This document shows, piece by piece, positions 24,655-33,226 of a stretch of DNA of 41,585 nt. The position numbers were made by a program, and so were the translations under genes. Every line of letters begins with the position of its first letter. Within the stretch, counting starts at the first letter, position 1. The stretch is taken from assembly GCA_964638515.1 (NCBI GenBank), contig CAZWZL010000028.1, positions 1 to 41,585 on the forward strand, given 5' to 3'. The stretch comes from CAYPGJ01 sp964638515. GTDB lineage: Bacteria; Planctomycetota; Phycisphaerae; Phycisphaerales; UBA1924. A model generated the notes under the pieces. That model made no database searches. It saw only the letters and a list, made by a program, of their open reading frames with translations, and had not been told where the DNA came from.

Positions 24655-25281
24655 ATGCTGTACGACATCACGCCCCCCGTCACCCCGTCCCTGGCCGTCT
24701 GGCCCGGCGACACTCCCATGTCGCGCGAGGTGCTCCTCGACACAGCCAAGGGTGACAACATCACGCTCTCCACCCTCCGCGCCACGGTGCACCTCGGCGC
24801 CCACGCCGACGCCCCCTCCCATTACGGCAAGGACGTCGAGACCATCGAGCAACGCCCCCTCGACCCGTACCTCGGCCCGGCGCAGATCATCGGCGTCGAC
24901 GTCGCCCGATCCGAACGCATCACGCCGGCGCACCTTCCCCCGAAGGTGAACATCCGCGAGAAGCGCGTGCTCTTCAAGACGGGAACCTTCCCCGACCCCA
25001 ATCACTTCAACACCGACTTCGCCGCGCTCTCTCCCGAACTCATCGACATGCTCGCGCGACGAGGCGTCGTCCTCATCGGCATCGACACGCCCTCCGTCGA
25101 CACGTTCGACTCGAAGGATCTCCCCGCCCACAACGCGCTCCTGCGCAACAACCTGGCCGTGCTCGAGGGGCTGGACCTCTCGCAGGTTCCCTTCGGCCGG
25201 TACGAACTCATCGCCCTTCCCCTCAAGCTCGTCGGGTTCGACGCTTCCCCCGTGCGCGCCGTGCTCCGCACGCTCACGTAA
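24655..25281 (+). CDS. kynB: Kynurenine formamidase (bacterial KynB type)
   Basis: Hydrolyses N-formylkynurenine to kynurenine and formate. The ATG at 24655 gives 208 residues, the usual KynB length. The metal-binding HxGxHxD motif is at H46-L-G-A-H50-A-D52, and WPGDTPMS near residue 16 and GIDTPSVD are typical of the cyclase-like fold. It is the last gene of the plus-strand operon and converges with the deaminase gene, with 33 bases between stops. Tryptophan 2,3-dioxygenase, which would supply its substrate, is not in the window. Confidence 0.93.
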   Translation: MLYDITPPVTPSLAVWPGDTPMSREVLLDTAKGDNITLSTLRATVHLGAHADAPSHYGKDVETIEQRPLDPYLGPAQIIGVDVARSERITPAHLPPKVNIREKRVLFKTGTFPDPNHFNTDFAALSPELIDMLARRGVVLIGIDTPSVDTFDSKDLPAHNALLRNNLAVLEGLDLSQVPFGRYELIALPLKLVGFDASPVRAVLRTLT

Positions 25282-25314
25282 GCCGCGTTCAGGCGTGATC
25301 GGACATTCCGGGGG

Positions 25315-25746
25315 TCACCCGATCCGCGCGATCGCCTTCACCTCGATGTGGATCGTTGTCGGCAGCGCCGTCACCTCCACCGTCGTGCGCGTCGGGCCGT
25401 GCTTGAACAGCTCCGCGTACACCCGGTTGTACGCCGCGAAATCCCCCTCCATGTCCACGAGGAACACCGTCACGTCCACGATGTCCTCCCACCGCGCGCC
25501 CGCGCCCTCCACCACCATCCTCAGATTCCCGAACACGGCATGCACCTGCTTCACGATGTCGTGCGACAGGATCTTGCCCGACGGGTCACGCGCCACACCC
25601 GGGATGTCCTTCTCTCCCCGAACCCTCGGCCCAAGCCCCGAGACGAACAGCAGATTCCCCACCCGTCGCGCATGCGGGTACGCGCCCACCGGCTCAGGCC
25701 CGTCCTTCGCCACAAACGTCTCGCCGTCAGCAATCACCCGCGACAT
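25315..25746 (-). CDS. amnD: 2-aminomuconate deaminase (RidA/YjgF family)
   Basis: A RidA-fold protein of 143 residues. ATG 25746 is chosen because a GAGGAG box lies 5 bases upstream; a TTG 3 bases earlier is less likely. It carries GAYPHARRVGNLLFVSGLGPR, GKILSHDIVKQVHAVFGNLRMVVEGAGA, DIVDVTVFLVDMEGDFAAYNRVYAELF and the RTTVEVTALP loop. This pattern fits the AmnD/NbaF deaminases better than generic RidA. Placement 12 bases after the 2-aminomuconate semialdehyde dehydrogenase gene supports deamination of 2-aminomuconate as its task. A general enamine deaminase is the alternative. Confidence 0.88.
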   Translation of the reverse strand: MSRVIADGETFVAKDGPEPVGAYPHARRVGNLLFVSGLGPRVRGEKDIPGVARDPSGKILSHDIVKQVHAVFGNLRMVVEGAGARWEDIVDVTVFLVDMEGDFAAYNRVYAELFKHGPTRTTVEVTALPTTIHIEVKAIARIG

Positions 25747-25758
25747 CAACGCTCCTCT

Positions 25759-27204
25759 CTAGCGCACCTTCACGCACACGTTCTTGGGCTCGGTGAAGAA
25801 CCGCAGCGCCTCCCAGCCGCCCTCCCGCCCCATCCCGCTCTCCTTCATCCCCCCGAAGGGCGTTCGCAAGTCGCGCAACAACCAGCAGTTCACCCACACC
25901 ACTCCCGACTGAATCCGAGACGCCACCCGGTGCGCCCGCGCCACGTCCCGCGTCCACACCATCGACGCCAGCCCGTACCGCACCCCGTTCGCCAACGCGA
26001 TCGCCTCCTCCTCGTGCTCAAACGGCGAGATCGTCACCACCGGCCCGAACACCTCTTCCTGCATCACGCGGCACGACGCGCCCAGCCCCGTGATCACCGT
26101 CGGCTCCACAAAGAACCCCCCCGCGCACGCCCCGCCGACCTTCGCGCGCCCGCCCCCCAGCCGCACCTCCCCACCGTCCTCCCGCGCGCTCTCCACAAAC
26201 CCCAGCACCTTCTCCATGTGCTCGCGCGAGATCACCGACCCGATCTCCGTCGACTCTTCGCTCGGATCTCCCACCCTCAAACGCTTCGCCCGCTCCACGA
26301 ACCGCGCGACAAACCCCTCGTAGGCGCCACGCTCCACGAAGATCCGAGACCCGCACAGGCAGATCTGCCCCGAGTTCGTGAACGATGCGCGCACGCCCGT
26401 CTCCACGGCCTCGTCCATGTCCGCGTCCGCGAACACCACGTTCGGGTTCTTCCCCCCCAGCTCCAACGACGCCTTCTTGAACGCCCCGGCGCACTCCCGC
26501 GCAATCTCCCGCCCCGTCGAAGTGCCCCCCGTGAACGACACCGCCCTCACCCCCGGGTGCGCCACGAGCGCGGCGCCCGCCTCGCTCCCGCGCCCATGCA
26601 CCACGTTCAGCACGCCGCTCGACAGCCCCGCCTCCCGCGCGATCTCGCACAACAGCGTCGCCGTCCTCGGCGTCATCTCCGACGGCTTCCCCACCGCCGC
26701 GCACCCGGCCGCCAGCGCCGGACCAACCTTCCACGTGAACAGATACAGCGGCAGATTCCAGGGCGAGATCAAGCCCACCACGCCCAGCGGCCGGCGCAGC
26801 GTGTAGTTCAGCGCGGCGCCGTCCATGTCGTGACACTCGCTCGCCCAATGCTCGATCGCCCCCGCGAAAAACCGCAGGTTCTCCGCGCTCCGAGGAACGT
26901 CCATCCGTCGCGCCAGCGAGATCGGCTTCCCGCAGTCCTCGCTCTCGACGCGCGCCAACTCCTCTCCCCGCGCCTCGATCCCGTCCCCGATGGCCCGCAA
27001 CACCCTCGCACGCTCCCGGGCCGGTGTTGCGCCCCACGCCTCCTGCGCCCTCGTGGCCGCGGCCACCGCAGCATCCACGTCCGCCGCGTCGCCCGCAGCC
27101 ACCTCCGCGCACGCCTTCCCCGTCCCCGGCGCGATGTCGTCCAGCCATCTCCCGTTCCGCGGGTCGACGAACTCCCCATCAATGAACTGCCGGCATCGTT
27201 CCAT
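25759..27204 (-). CDS. amnC: 2-aminomuconate 6-semialdehyde dehydrogenase
   Basis: NAD+-dependent aldehyde dehydrogenase oxidising 2-aminomuconate semialdehyde to 2-aminomuconate. The 481-residue protein begins QFIDGEFVDPRNGRW. It has ISPWNLPLYLFTWKVGPALAAG, FTGGTSTGREIA for NAD binding, the general base glutamate in LELGGKNP, and the catalytic cysteine in NSGQICLCGSRIFVE, a signature of the aminomuconate/hydroxymuconate semialdehyde group. The C-terminal end PFGGMKESGMGREGG is canonical. Its neighbours encode the enzymes before and after it in the pathway, which fixes the substrate better than sequence alone would. Confidence 0.92.
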   Translation of the reverse strand: MERCRQFIDGEFVDPRNGRWLDDIAPGTGKACAEVAAGDAADVDAAVAAATRAQEAWGATPARERARVLRAIGDGIEARGEELARVESEDCGKPISLARRMDVPRSAENLRFFAGAIEHWASECHDMDGAALNYTLRRPLGVVGLISPWNLPLYLFTWKVGPALAAGCAAVGKPSEMTPRTATLLCEIAREAGLSSGVLNVVHGRGSEAGAALVAHPGVRAVSFTGGTSTGREIARECAGAFKKASLELGGKNPNVVFADADMDEAVETGVRASFTNSGQICLCGSRIFVERGAYEGFVARFVERAKRLRVGDPSEESTEIGSVISREHMEKVLGFVESAREDGGEVRLGGGRAKVGGACAGGFFVEPTVITGLGASCRVMQEEVFGPVVTISPFEHEEEAIALANGVRYGLASMVWTRDVARAHRVASRIQSGVVWVNCWLLRDLRTPFGGMKESGMGREGGWEALRFFTEPKNVCVKVR

Positions 27205-27255
27205 GGCGAACAGCAGTGTATCGGCGGCCCATGCACGCCTCGCGCCGCGCGTGCG

Positions 27256-28032
27256 CTAGATCGACCCCGTCCTCCCTCCATCCACCCGCAGCGCCACGCC
27301 GTTCACGTAGCTCGCCGCCGGGCTCGCCAAAAAAGCCACCACCGCCGCGATCTCACGCGCCTCGCCGAACCGCCCCGCCGGCACGCTTGCGCGCATCTCC
27401 TCGCCAACTACGTCCTCGCTCCGTCCGCTCCCCTTCGCGCGCGTCGCGATCAGCGACCGCAGCCGCTCCGTGTCCGTGAACCCCGGCAGCACGCTGTTCA
27501 CCGTGATCCCGTCCGCGGCCACCTCCAGCGACACCGTCTTCGACCACGACGCCATCGCGCCCCGCACCGTGTTCGAAACGCCCAGCCCCGGGATCGGCGC
27601 CTTCACGCTCGTCGAGATCACGTTGATGATCCGCCCGAACTTCGCGCCCCGCATCCCCGCTAGGAGCGCCCGCGTCAGCGTCTGCGCGGCTCCCACGTGC
27701 TGTCGAAACGCCGTCTCATACGCGCCCACCTCCGCATCCACCGCTCTCCCCGCCGGCGGGCCCCCCGTGTTGTTCACCAGCACGTGCACCGGCCCTGCGC
27801 GCAACACCTTCTCCGCCGCGCGCTGCACACTCTCCAGATCACTCGTGTCCGCCGACACCCACCCGTGCCCTTCCCCCGCCAATCCTCCCGCCACCTCGCG
27901 CAACGCCCCCTCATCCCGCGCCATCACCGTCACCTGCGCCCCCAACAGCGCAAGCTCCTGCGCGCACGCCGCGCCGATGCCCTTCGATCCCCCGCACACC
28001 AGCGCCCGCCTGCCCTTCAGACTCAGGTCCAT
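27256..28032 (-). CDS. Short-chain dehydrogenase/reductase lacking the Tyr-x3-Lys pair
   Basis: A Rossmann-fold protein of 258 residues, start supported by a GAGGAGA box. The cofactor motif is G14-G-S-K-G-I-G20; NNTGG (about 87-91) and the C-terminal YVNGVALRVDGG are typical of classical SDRs. Aligning backwards from SWSKTVSLE, the active-site YxxxK position reads S153-N-T-V-R157, so both the catalytic Tyr and Lys are replaced. This SN-x2-R form seems to mark a subfamily of FabG-like SDRs. It sits between the signal peptidase and the dehydrogenase genes (22 and 51 bases). A role in the aminomuconate pathway or in an unrelated reduction is open. Confidence 0.82.
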   Translation of the reverse strand: MDLSLKGRRALVCGGSKGIGAACAQELALLGAQVTVMARDEGALREVAGGLAGEGHGWVSADTSDLESVQRAAEKVLRAGPVHVLVNNTGGPPAGRAVDAEVGAYETAFRQHVGAAQTLTRALLAGMRGAKFGRIINVISTSVKAPIPGLGVSNTVRGAMASWSKTVSLEVAADGITVNSVLPGFTDTERLRSLIATRAKGSGRSEDVVGEEMRASVPAGRFGEAREIAAVVAFLASPAASYVNGVALRVDGGRTGSI

Positions 28033-28054
28033 CCAACGTCTCCTCGCCCGCGCT

Positions 28055-29668
28055 TCACCGGATGAACCGCATCCGCCCGAAGTCCGGCGCGATCATGAAC
28101 CGCGATCCACCCGCCTCGACGGGCAGCATCGAAGGCCAGAACACCACCACCGCCTTCCCCGTCAGCATCCGCCGATGCACCACGCCCAGCTTGTTGTCGA
28201 TCTCCTCAGCAACCCACGGGTTCACCGAGTCCACCAGGCGCGAATCCGTGCTGTTCGCCGAGTTGTCCCCGCACAGGAAATACTCGTCCGCGTGCAGCAC
28301 CGCCAGATTCCGCGGGTGCGTGCCCAACGCGGCCGTGCCCGACGGCTCGCCCGACCGATACCACGACGCCTGATAGTGCAGATCCCGGTCCAGCCCCACG
28401 CGCGTCAGCCTCGCCGCGCCCGACAACCCAACACGCACTCCAACGTGCCCGTACGCGCTCCCATCCGCAAACGCATTGATCATCCCGTCCGGCGAACGCT
28501 CGCCTTCGCGAACGATGCCGCCCACCCCCATGGCGTCGATCTCGGAACGCGTCTTCCCCATGGCGTGCGCGAGCCGCTCCCACGGCGACCAGTCATACAC
28601 GCCCCGCGCCGCCTCGCGCCCCTGCACCCAGAGCGACACTGACTGATCCACATGCCACAGTTCCACGCTCGTCGAGCGACCCGCCCGCAGCTCGCCGGCC
28701 TTCCCTGAGCCCAACACGCGCCAATCGCCCCCGTCCGCGCGCATCTCCACGCGCGCCGCGCCGTCCGGACCGATCACCCCCCGAAACTCATGCCCCCGCG
28801 CACGCACCGAAGCCTCGATCGAGAGCCCCGCAATCTCGGGCACCACGTCCACCCGCACCCGGACGTCCGACACCGGAAACCTCGGCAAGCCCCGGTACGG
28901 CGGCGCATCGTTGTACGGCGCCCAATCCAGCACCGGCCAACGAGACTCGTCCCACGTCAGCGCGCCGCCGGACGCGCCAACCCCGATCTCCCGATCCGTC
29001 CACGTGGCGCCTTCCAGAGTCCAGGGCCCGCGCCACGCGCGTCCGTTGTGCGACGAATCCAGCGGCGTGAACTCCGTGGAGAACACCGGCCACCACAAGT
29101 CCCGCTGCACGCGCGCCGGCTTGCGCTCAATCTCCCACACGTCCTCGGGCCGAGCCTCGCGCCCGCCCTCACTCCGGGTCACGAACACGTCCCCGTCCGC
29201 CAGCCAAAGCCGCTCGCCCGGCAATCCCACCAGCCGCTTGATGTAGTTCTCGTGCGGGGACGCCGGCCACTTCACCACCGTCACGTCCCAACGGCTCGGC
29301 CGGAACAGCGGGTGATACCGAGCCACCCCGATCCGATCACCCCCACGCATCGCCGGCAGCGTCGTCGTGTACGGCAGGCCCGACTGCGGCTCGCCATCCA
29401 GCGTAAACGTCCTCGGCTGGAACATCATGCCAAGCCCGTCCGGCCCGGCCTGCACCGGAGGATTCACCGCCCACGTGAACCCCGTCTGCGGGCTCGACAG
29501 TCGCATGTGACGCCCCATCAGCGTCGGACCCATCGAGCCGGTCGGGATCACGTACGTGTCAAACACGAAGATCTTGAACGCCAGCACCATCACGAACGAG
29601 ATGATGAGCCCCATCGCCGCCTGCTTGGGCGTTTCCTTGACCCTCTCTCCGCTCGCGTTCGTGGACAT
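28055..29668 (-). CDS. lepB: Signal peptidase I with a large inserted domain
   Basis: S26-family protease that removes signal peptides at the outer face of the inner membrane. The N-terminal helix (about 18-36) leads to the catalytic serine in YVIPTGSMGPTL (S45). The general-base lysine lies in ENYIKRLVGLPGE (K144), and the C-terminal box E is FLCGDNSANSTDSRL (G467-D-N-S). At 537 residues it is far longer than usual: about 300 residues are inserted between boxes D and E. Part of the insert (about 250-370) alternates beta-strands such as VRVRVDVVPEIAGLSIEASV and TSVELWHVDQSVSLWVQG, like a LamG or jelly-roll domain. It is first in a minus-strand run with the SDR and aminomuconate genes. Confidence 0.9.
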   Translation of the reverse strand: MSTNASGERVKETPKQAAMGLIISFVMVLAFKIFVFDTYVIPTGSMGPTLMGRHMRLSSPQTGFTWAVNPPVQAGPDGLGMMFQPRTFTLDGEPQSGLPYTTTLPAMRGGDRIGVARYHPLFRPSRWDVTVVKWPASPHENYIKRLVGLPGERLWLADGDVFVTRSEGGREARPEDVWEIERKPARVQRDLWWPVFSTEFTPLDSSHNGRAWRGPWTLEGATWTDREIGVGASGGALTWDESRWPVLDWAPYNDAPPYRGLPRFPVSDVRVRVDVVPEIAGLSIEASVRARGHEFRGVIGPDGAARVEMRADGGDWRVLGSGKAGELRAGRSTSVELWHVDQSVSLWVQGREAARGVYDWSPWERLAHAMGKTRSEIDAMGVGGIVREGERSPDGMINAFADGSAYGHVGVRVGLSGAARLTRVGLDRDLHYQASWYRSGEPSGTAALGTHPRNLAVLHADEYFLCGDNSANSTDSRLVDSVNPWVAEEIDNKLGVVHRRMLTGKAVVVFWPSMLPVEAGGSRFMIAPDFGRMRFIR

Positions 29669-29785
29669 GTGGCGGAAGCATAACGCACGCCCACCCTGGT
29701 CAGGGCGGCCGAACGACCTAGAACGCGCACCTCCCGATCCGCGCTCGCCCGCTCTCGCGAAAGTGACCTCGTTGTCCCGTGAGCG

Positions 29786-29801
29786 CCCTCAAGAATGAGG
29801 G
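29786..29801. promoter_or_regulatory. Small inverted repeat upstream of histidine kinase gene
   Basis: CCCTCA (29786-29791) and TGAGGG (29796-29801) form a 6-bp perfect hairpin with an AGAA loop, 84 bases before the chosen kinase start. It lies in the 217-base gap between the divergent signal peptidase and kinase genes. It could be a leader hairpin or an operator; no firm -35/-10 pair could be fixed around it. Confidence 0.35.
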
Positions 29802-29885
29802 ATCGAAAGTGCAAGAGGCAATGAGCCGATGACAGCGTTAGCGGACAGCCCCGACCGGCGGCGAGCAGAGCCCGCAGGAACGCCC

Positions 29886-32021
29886 ATGAAACTCCTTCCA
29901 AAGCTCACCATCGGCCTGAGCGTGCCATGCGCCGTCGTGGGGCTGGGCGGCTGGTTCCTGTATCAGGGCTCCAGTGATCTGCTCCGAGAATCGATCCTCA
30001 CCGCCGCCGACGCGCAGGCGTCCGCCGTGATCAGCGCCGTCGACGAGACGCTGAACCAGTACGTGCGGCAATGGCAGGGCTTTCTCGTCCGATCGGACAC
30101 GCAGCGCATGTTGCTGACTTCCGAGGACCGGTACAACGCCTCGCCGGATCCGGAAGCGTGGATCGACGCCATCGATCGCGCATGGAACAACGACGGATCA
30201 AGTCAGGCTCGCGCCGTCAAAGCGGCCTCGAGCGCCCACGAGCTCAGCGTCGAAATGCGCGAGCGAGCGTTTCTCTCCAGTGCATCGGAAGGTCAGAGCG
30301 TCTTCGGCGAAGCGTTCCTGACCGACCGACGCGGCGCCAACCTGGCGCAGACGGGCCCGACGTCCGATTTTCGTCAGAACGACGAGTCGTGGTGGACCAT
30401 CGCCCGAGATCGCGGCGTGTTCATCGGACAGGTCGAATGGGACGACAGCCTCGACGACTACGCCCTCCCGATCAGTCTGCGCGCCGAATCTGCGGAGGGC
30501 GAGTTCCTCGGCGTCCTGAAAGTGGTCCTGCGCGCGTCCGCGCTCGGAGCATTCATCGACTCGCTCACGCCGGAGAACAGCGTCTGGGAGCAGGTCCAAT
30601 TCAGCTTGGTCACACGCGATGGCACAGACCTGCTTCGCAGCTCCCGCCAACGAGACGCCGATTGGCTGCGCCCCCTGCTCGACCAGGCCTTGCAGAACGC
30701 CAACGGCGCAGTAGCCCGAGCGACCGTCCAGACCTCCGATGGCGAGCGTCTGGTGGTCGTGGCCGGCCGCCCGATTCTCCGAGGCGCCGGATGGTGGGCC
30801 GCGGTCATCAAGCACAACCCGGCCGCCGTGCTGGCGCCCGTGCGATCGCTCGGATTGATCACCGCCGCCGCCACCCTCACGACCGTGCTCTTGGTCGTGC
30901 TTGCCTCCGGTGTCGCCATTCGGTCCATCGTTCGAAGGATCGAAGAGCTCCGCCAAGCCACGGCGCGATTGACCGAGGGCGAAAACGACATTCGCATCGC
31001 AGACCAGGGGAATGACGAACTCTCCGAACTCGCCCGAGCGCTCGAAAGCATGGCCATCGAGTTCAGCGTCAACGAGCAGCAGAGATCCAACTACATGGCC
31101 TCGCTGGAACGGACCAACGACGTGATCCGCTCCGAGATGGCCCGCCGCCGTCAACTCGAATGGCAGCTCGTTCAAGCGCAGAAGCTCGAGTCCATCGGCC
31201 AGCTCGCCGCCGGCGTGGCGCACGAAATCAACACGCCCATGCAGTACGTCTCCGACAACACCCGCTTTCTCAGCGAAAGCTTCGATACCCTGATGAGGGT
31301 CGTCAACCGATACGCGGAATGCGCCGGCGAGATCGGTGACGACGCGACCCTGCAAGAGCAACTGCGCGCCGCCGACGCCCTCGCCGAACAGTCCGACATC
31401 TCCTTCCTCCGCACCGAGATCCCGGGCGCTCTCGCGCAGTCCATCGAGGGCATCGACCGAATCGCCGACATCGTCCGAGCCATGAAGGGCTTCTCGCACC
31501 CAGGAACAGGCGCCAAGGAGCCCGCCGATCTCAACAAGGCCATCGAGAGCACGATCGTGGTGTGCCGACATCGCTGGAAGTACGTCGCCGACGTCCAACT
31601 CGATCTCCAGCCCGATCTTCCCCCCGTGCCCTGCTACCTCGGCGAGATCAATCAAGTCGTCCTGAATCTCGTGGTGAACGCCGCCGACGCCATCGGTGAT
31701 GTCGTCGGAGACGGCCAGGAACGCCGAGGAAGCATCCGCGTTTCCACCCGCCGCGACGGCGACTCGGCCCTGATCATCGTCGCCGACTCCGGCGCCGGCA
31801 TCCCCGACGCGATCAAGAATCGAGTCTTCGATCCCTTCTTCACCACCAAGGGCGTCGGCAAGGGCACCGGCCAGGGTCTGGCCATCTGCCACACCACCAT
31901 CGTCAATCGACACGCAGGATCGATCACCATCGATTCCACTCCCGGCGTCGGAACCACGTTCACCATCCGTCTCCCGCTCTCCCACGCCGCGAGCGCTGCG
32001 CCGATCGCGGAGGCCGCATGA
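29886..32021 (+). CDS. Membrane sensor histidine kinase
   Basis: Sensor of a two-component system, 711 residues from ATG 29886 (AGGAA ribosome site; an in-frame ATG at 29829 would add 19 polar residues). A first membrane helix (KLTIGLSVPCAVVGLGGWFLY) is followed by a periplasmic Cache-like domain (about 35-300; TDRRGANLAQTGPTSDFRQNDESWW, VFIGQVEWDDSLDDYALPIS). A second helix (about 320-345) leads to HAMP (IEELRQATARLTEGENDIRI), a coiled coil, and the HisKA box LAAGVAHEINTPMQYV with phospho-acceptor H446. The ATPase domain shows NQVVLNLVVNAADAI, DSGAGIPDAI, FDPFFTTKGVGKGTGQGLAI and GTTFTIRLPL. Its stop overlaps the next start by 4 bases, so the REC-HDOD protein is the likely phosphoryl partner. 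Confidence 0.9.
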   Translation: MKLLPKLTIGLSVPCAVVGLGGWFLYQGSSDLLRESILTAADAQASAVISAVDETLNQYVRQWQGFLVRSDTQRMLLTSEDRYNASPDPEAWIDAIDRAWNNDGSSQARAVKAASSAHELSVEMRERAFLSSASEGQSVFGEAFLTDRRGANLAQTGPTSDFRQNDESWWTIARDRGVFIGQVEWDDSLDDYALPISLRAESAEGEFLGVLKVVLRASALGAFIDSLTPENSVWEQVQFSLVTRDGTDLLRSSRQRDADWLRPLLDQALQNANGAVARATVQTSDGERLVVVAGRPILRGAGWWAAVIKHNPAAVLAPVRSLGLITAAATLTTVLLVVLASGVAIRSIVRRIEELRQATARLTEGENDIRIADQGNDELSELARALESMAIEFSVNEQQRSNYMASLERTNDVIRSEMARRRQLEWQLVQAQKLESIGQLAAGVAHEINTPMQYVSDNTRFLSESFDTLMRVVNRYAECAGEIGDDATLQEQLRAADALAEQSDISFLRTEIPGALAQSIEGIDRIADIVRAMKGFSHPGTGAKEPADLNKAIESTIVVCRHRWKYVADVQLDLQPDLPPVPCYLGEINQVVLNLVVNAADAIGDVVGDGQERRGSIRVSTRRDGDSALIIVADSGAGIPDAIKNRVFDPFFTTKGVGKGTGQGLAICHTTIVNRHAGSITIDSTPGVGTTFTIRLPLSHAASAAPIAEAA

Positions 32022-33226
32022 CCCCCGGCGCCGCTCTGCTCCGCGTCCTCTTCGTTGACGACGATCCTCGCGTGCTCGACGGGCTGCGGCGTTCGCTCCG
32101 ACCACTGGCCAACGAGTGCGATATGCGATTCGTCGTCGGAGGCCACAAGGCCCTTGAGGCCCTTGCGCAGCAGGACGCCGACGTGGTCGTCTCCGACATG
32201 CGCATGCCGGGCATGAGCGGGGCGCAACTCCTGTCAAAGGTTCGGGAGCTCCACCCTCAGACCATCCGGCTCGCGCTCTCCGGCCAGGCCGGCGAGCGGG
32301 AGATCCTCGATTCCGTCGGGCCGGTCCAGCAGTTCCTCATGAAGCCGTGCGATGCTTCAACCCTTCGCGCCGCCATGCGCCGCCTGCTCGCCCTGCGCGA
32401 CGCCCTGCAGAACCCGACGCTGCAGGCCATCGCTGGGAGAATCGAACGGCTTCCTTCCGCGCCCGAAACGCATCAGGATCTCATCGATGCGCTCGACGAT
32501 CCCCAGGTCGGCATCGATGTCGTCGGCAGCATCGTGGCCCGCGACCCCGCCATGACCGCCAAGTGCCTCCAACTCGTCAATTCCGCCTTCTTCGCCGTCG
32601 CCCGCCCCGCCCACACCGCCACCGAAGCCGTCGCCCGACTCGGGCTCGCAAACGTCCGCTCCCTCGCCGTCGTCGCGCGCATCTTCCAATCCCTGGGCCG
32701 CGCCACCGTCCCCGGCCTGACCCCCGAAGCCATATGGCTTCGCTCCTCCAACACCGCGTCCCGCGCATGGCTCTCCGCACAGGCGCTCGGCCTGTCACCC
32801 CTGATGCAAGGCACCGTGTACACCGCCGGCATGCTCGCCGAAATCGGACGACTGGCGATCGTCACCGACGACCCCGATCGTGCGAGCCGCTGGGTGAACG
32901 AAGCACGCCGACAAAACGCCCCCCTCTCCATCATCGAACGCGAAGCCCTCGGCGCGTCGCAGGCGCAGCTCGGCGGCTATCTCCTGGGCATCTGGGGCTT
33001 CGCCGACGACTGCGTCTCCGCCGTCACGCACCACGAGCAGCCCGTCCCGCCCACCCCGCCCGCAGCAGACTCCGTCACCGCGCTCCACATCGCGCGCGCC
33101 GTCGCGCCGATCGATCCGCCCACCGACCGCCTCTGGAGAATCGACCTCGATCACGCCTATCTCGTCGCAGTCAACGCCGCCGACGCCGCGGCTCGATGCC
33201 TCAACCTGCCCGGAGCCGCCGCATGA
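32018..33226 (+). CDS. Response regulator with HDOD output domain
   Basis: A 402-residue regulator. The receiver domain (about 8-125) has the acidic pair in FVDDDP, phospho-acceptor D60 in VVVSDMRMPGMSG, and K109 in QFLMKPCD. An HDOD domain follows (about 140-345): IERLPSAPETHQDLIDAL, SIVARDPAMTAKCLQLVNSAFF, ATEAVARLGLANVRSLAV, then YTAGMLAEIGRLAIV. HDOD domains resemble HD phosphodiesterases but usually lack catalysis and act in protein signalling. There is no DNA-binding domain, so output is probably through protein contacts. It is coupled at both ends by ATGA overlaps with the kinase and the third gene. Confidence 0.9.
   Translation: MTPGAALLRVLFVDDDPRVLDGLRRSLRPLANECDMRFVVGGHKALEALAQQDADVVVSDMRMPGMSGAQLLSKVRELHPQTIRLALSGQAGEREILDSVGPVQQFLMKPCDASTLRAAMRRLLALRDALQNPTLQAIAGRIERLPSAPETHQDLIDALDDPQVGIDVVGSIVARDPAMTAKCLQLVNSAFFAVARPAHTATEAVARLGLANVRSLAVVARIFQSLGRATVPGLTPEAIWLRSSNTASRAWLSAQALGLSPLMQGTVYTAGMLAEIGRLAIVTDDPDRASRWVNEARRQNAPLSIIEREALGASQAQLGGYLLGIWGFADDCVSAVTHHEQPVPPTPPAADSVTALHIARAVAPIDPPTDRLWRIDLDHAYLVAVNAADAAARCLNLPGAAA

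Noticed and set aside
25348..27663. Open frame of 771 codons on the plus strand
   Set aside because: It is antisense to the deaminase, aldehyde dehydrogenase and SDR genes, all of which have clear family motifs. Its translation is dominated by Arg, Pro and His, typical of a shadow frame in GC-rich DNA.
30198..32237. Open frame of 679 codons on the minus strand
   Set aside because: It is antisense to the histidine kinase and the start of the HDOD regulator, which have full motif sets. The Asp/Gly/Val-rich translation is a mirror of that coding.
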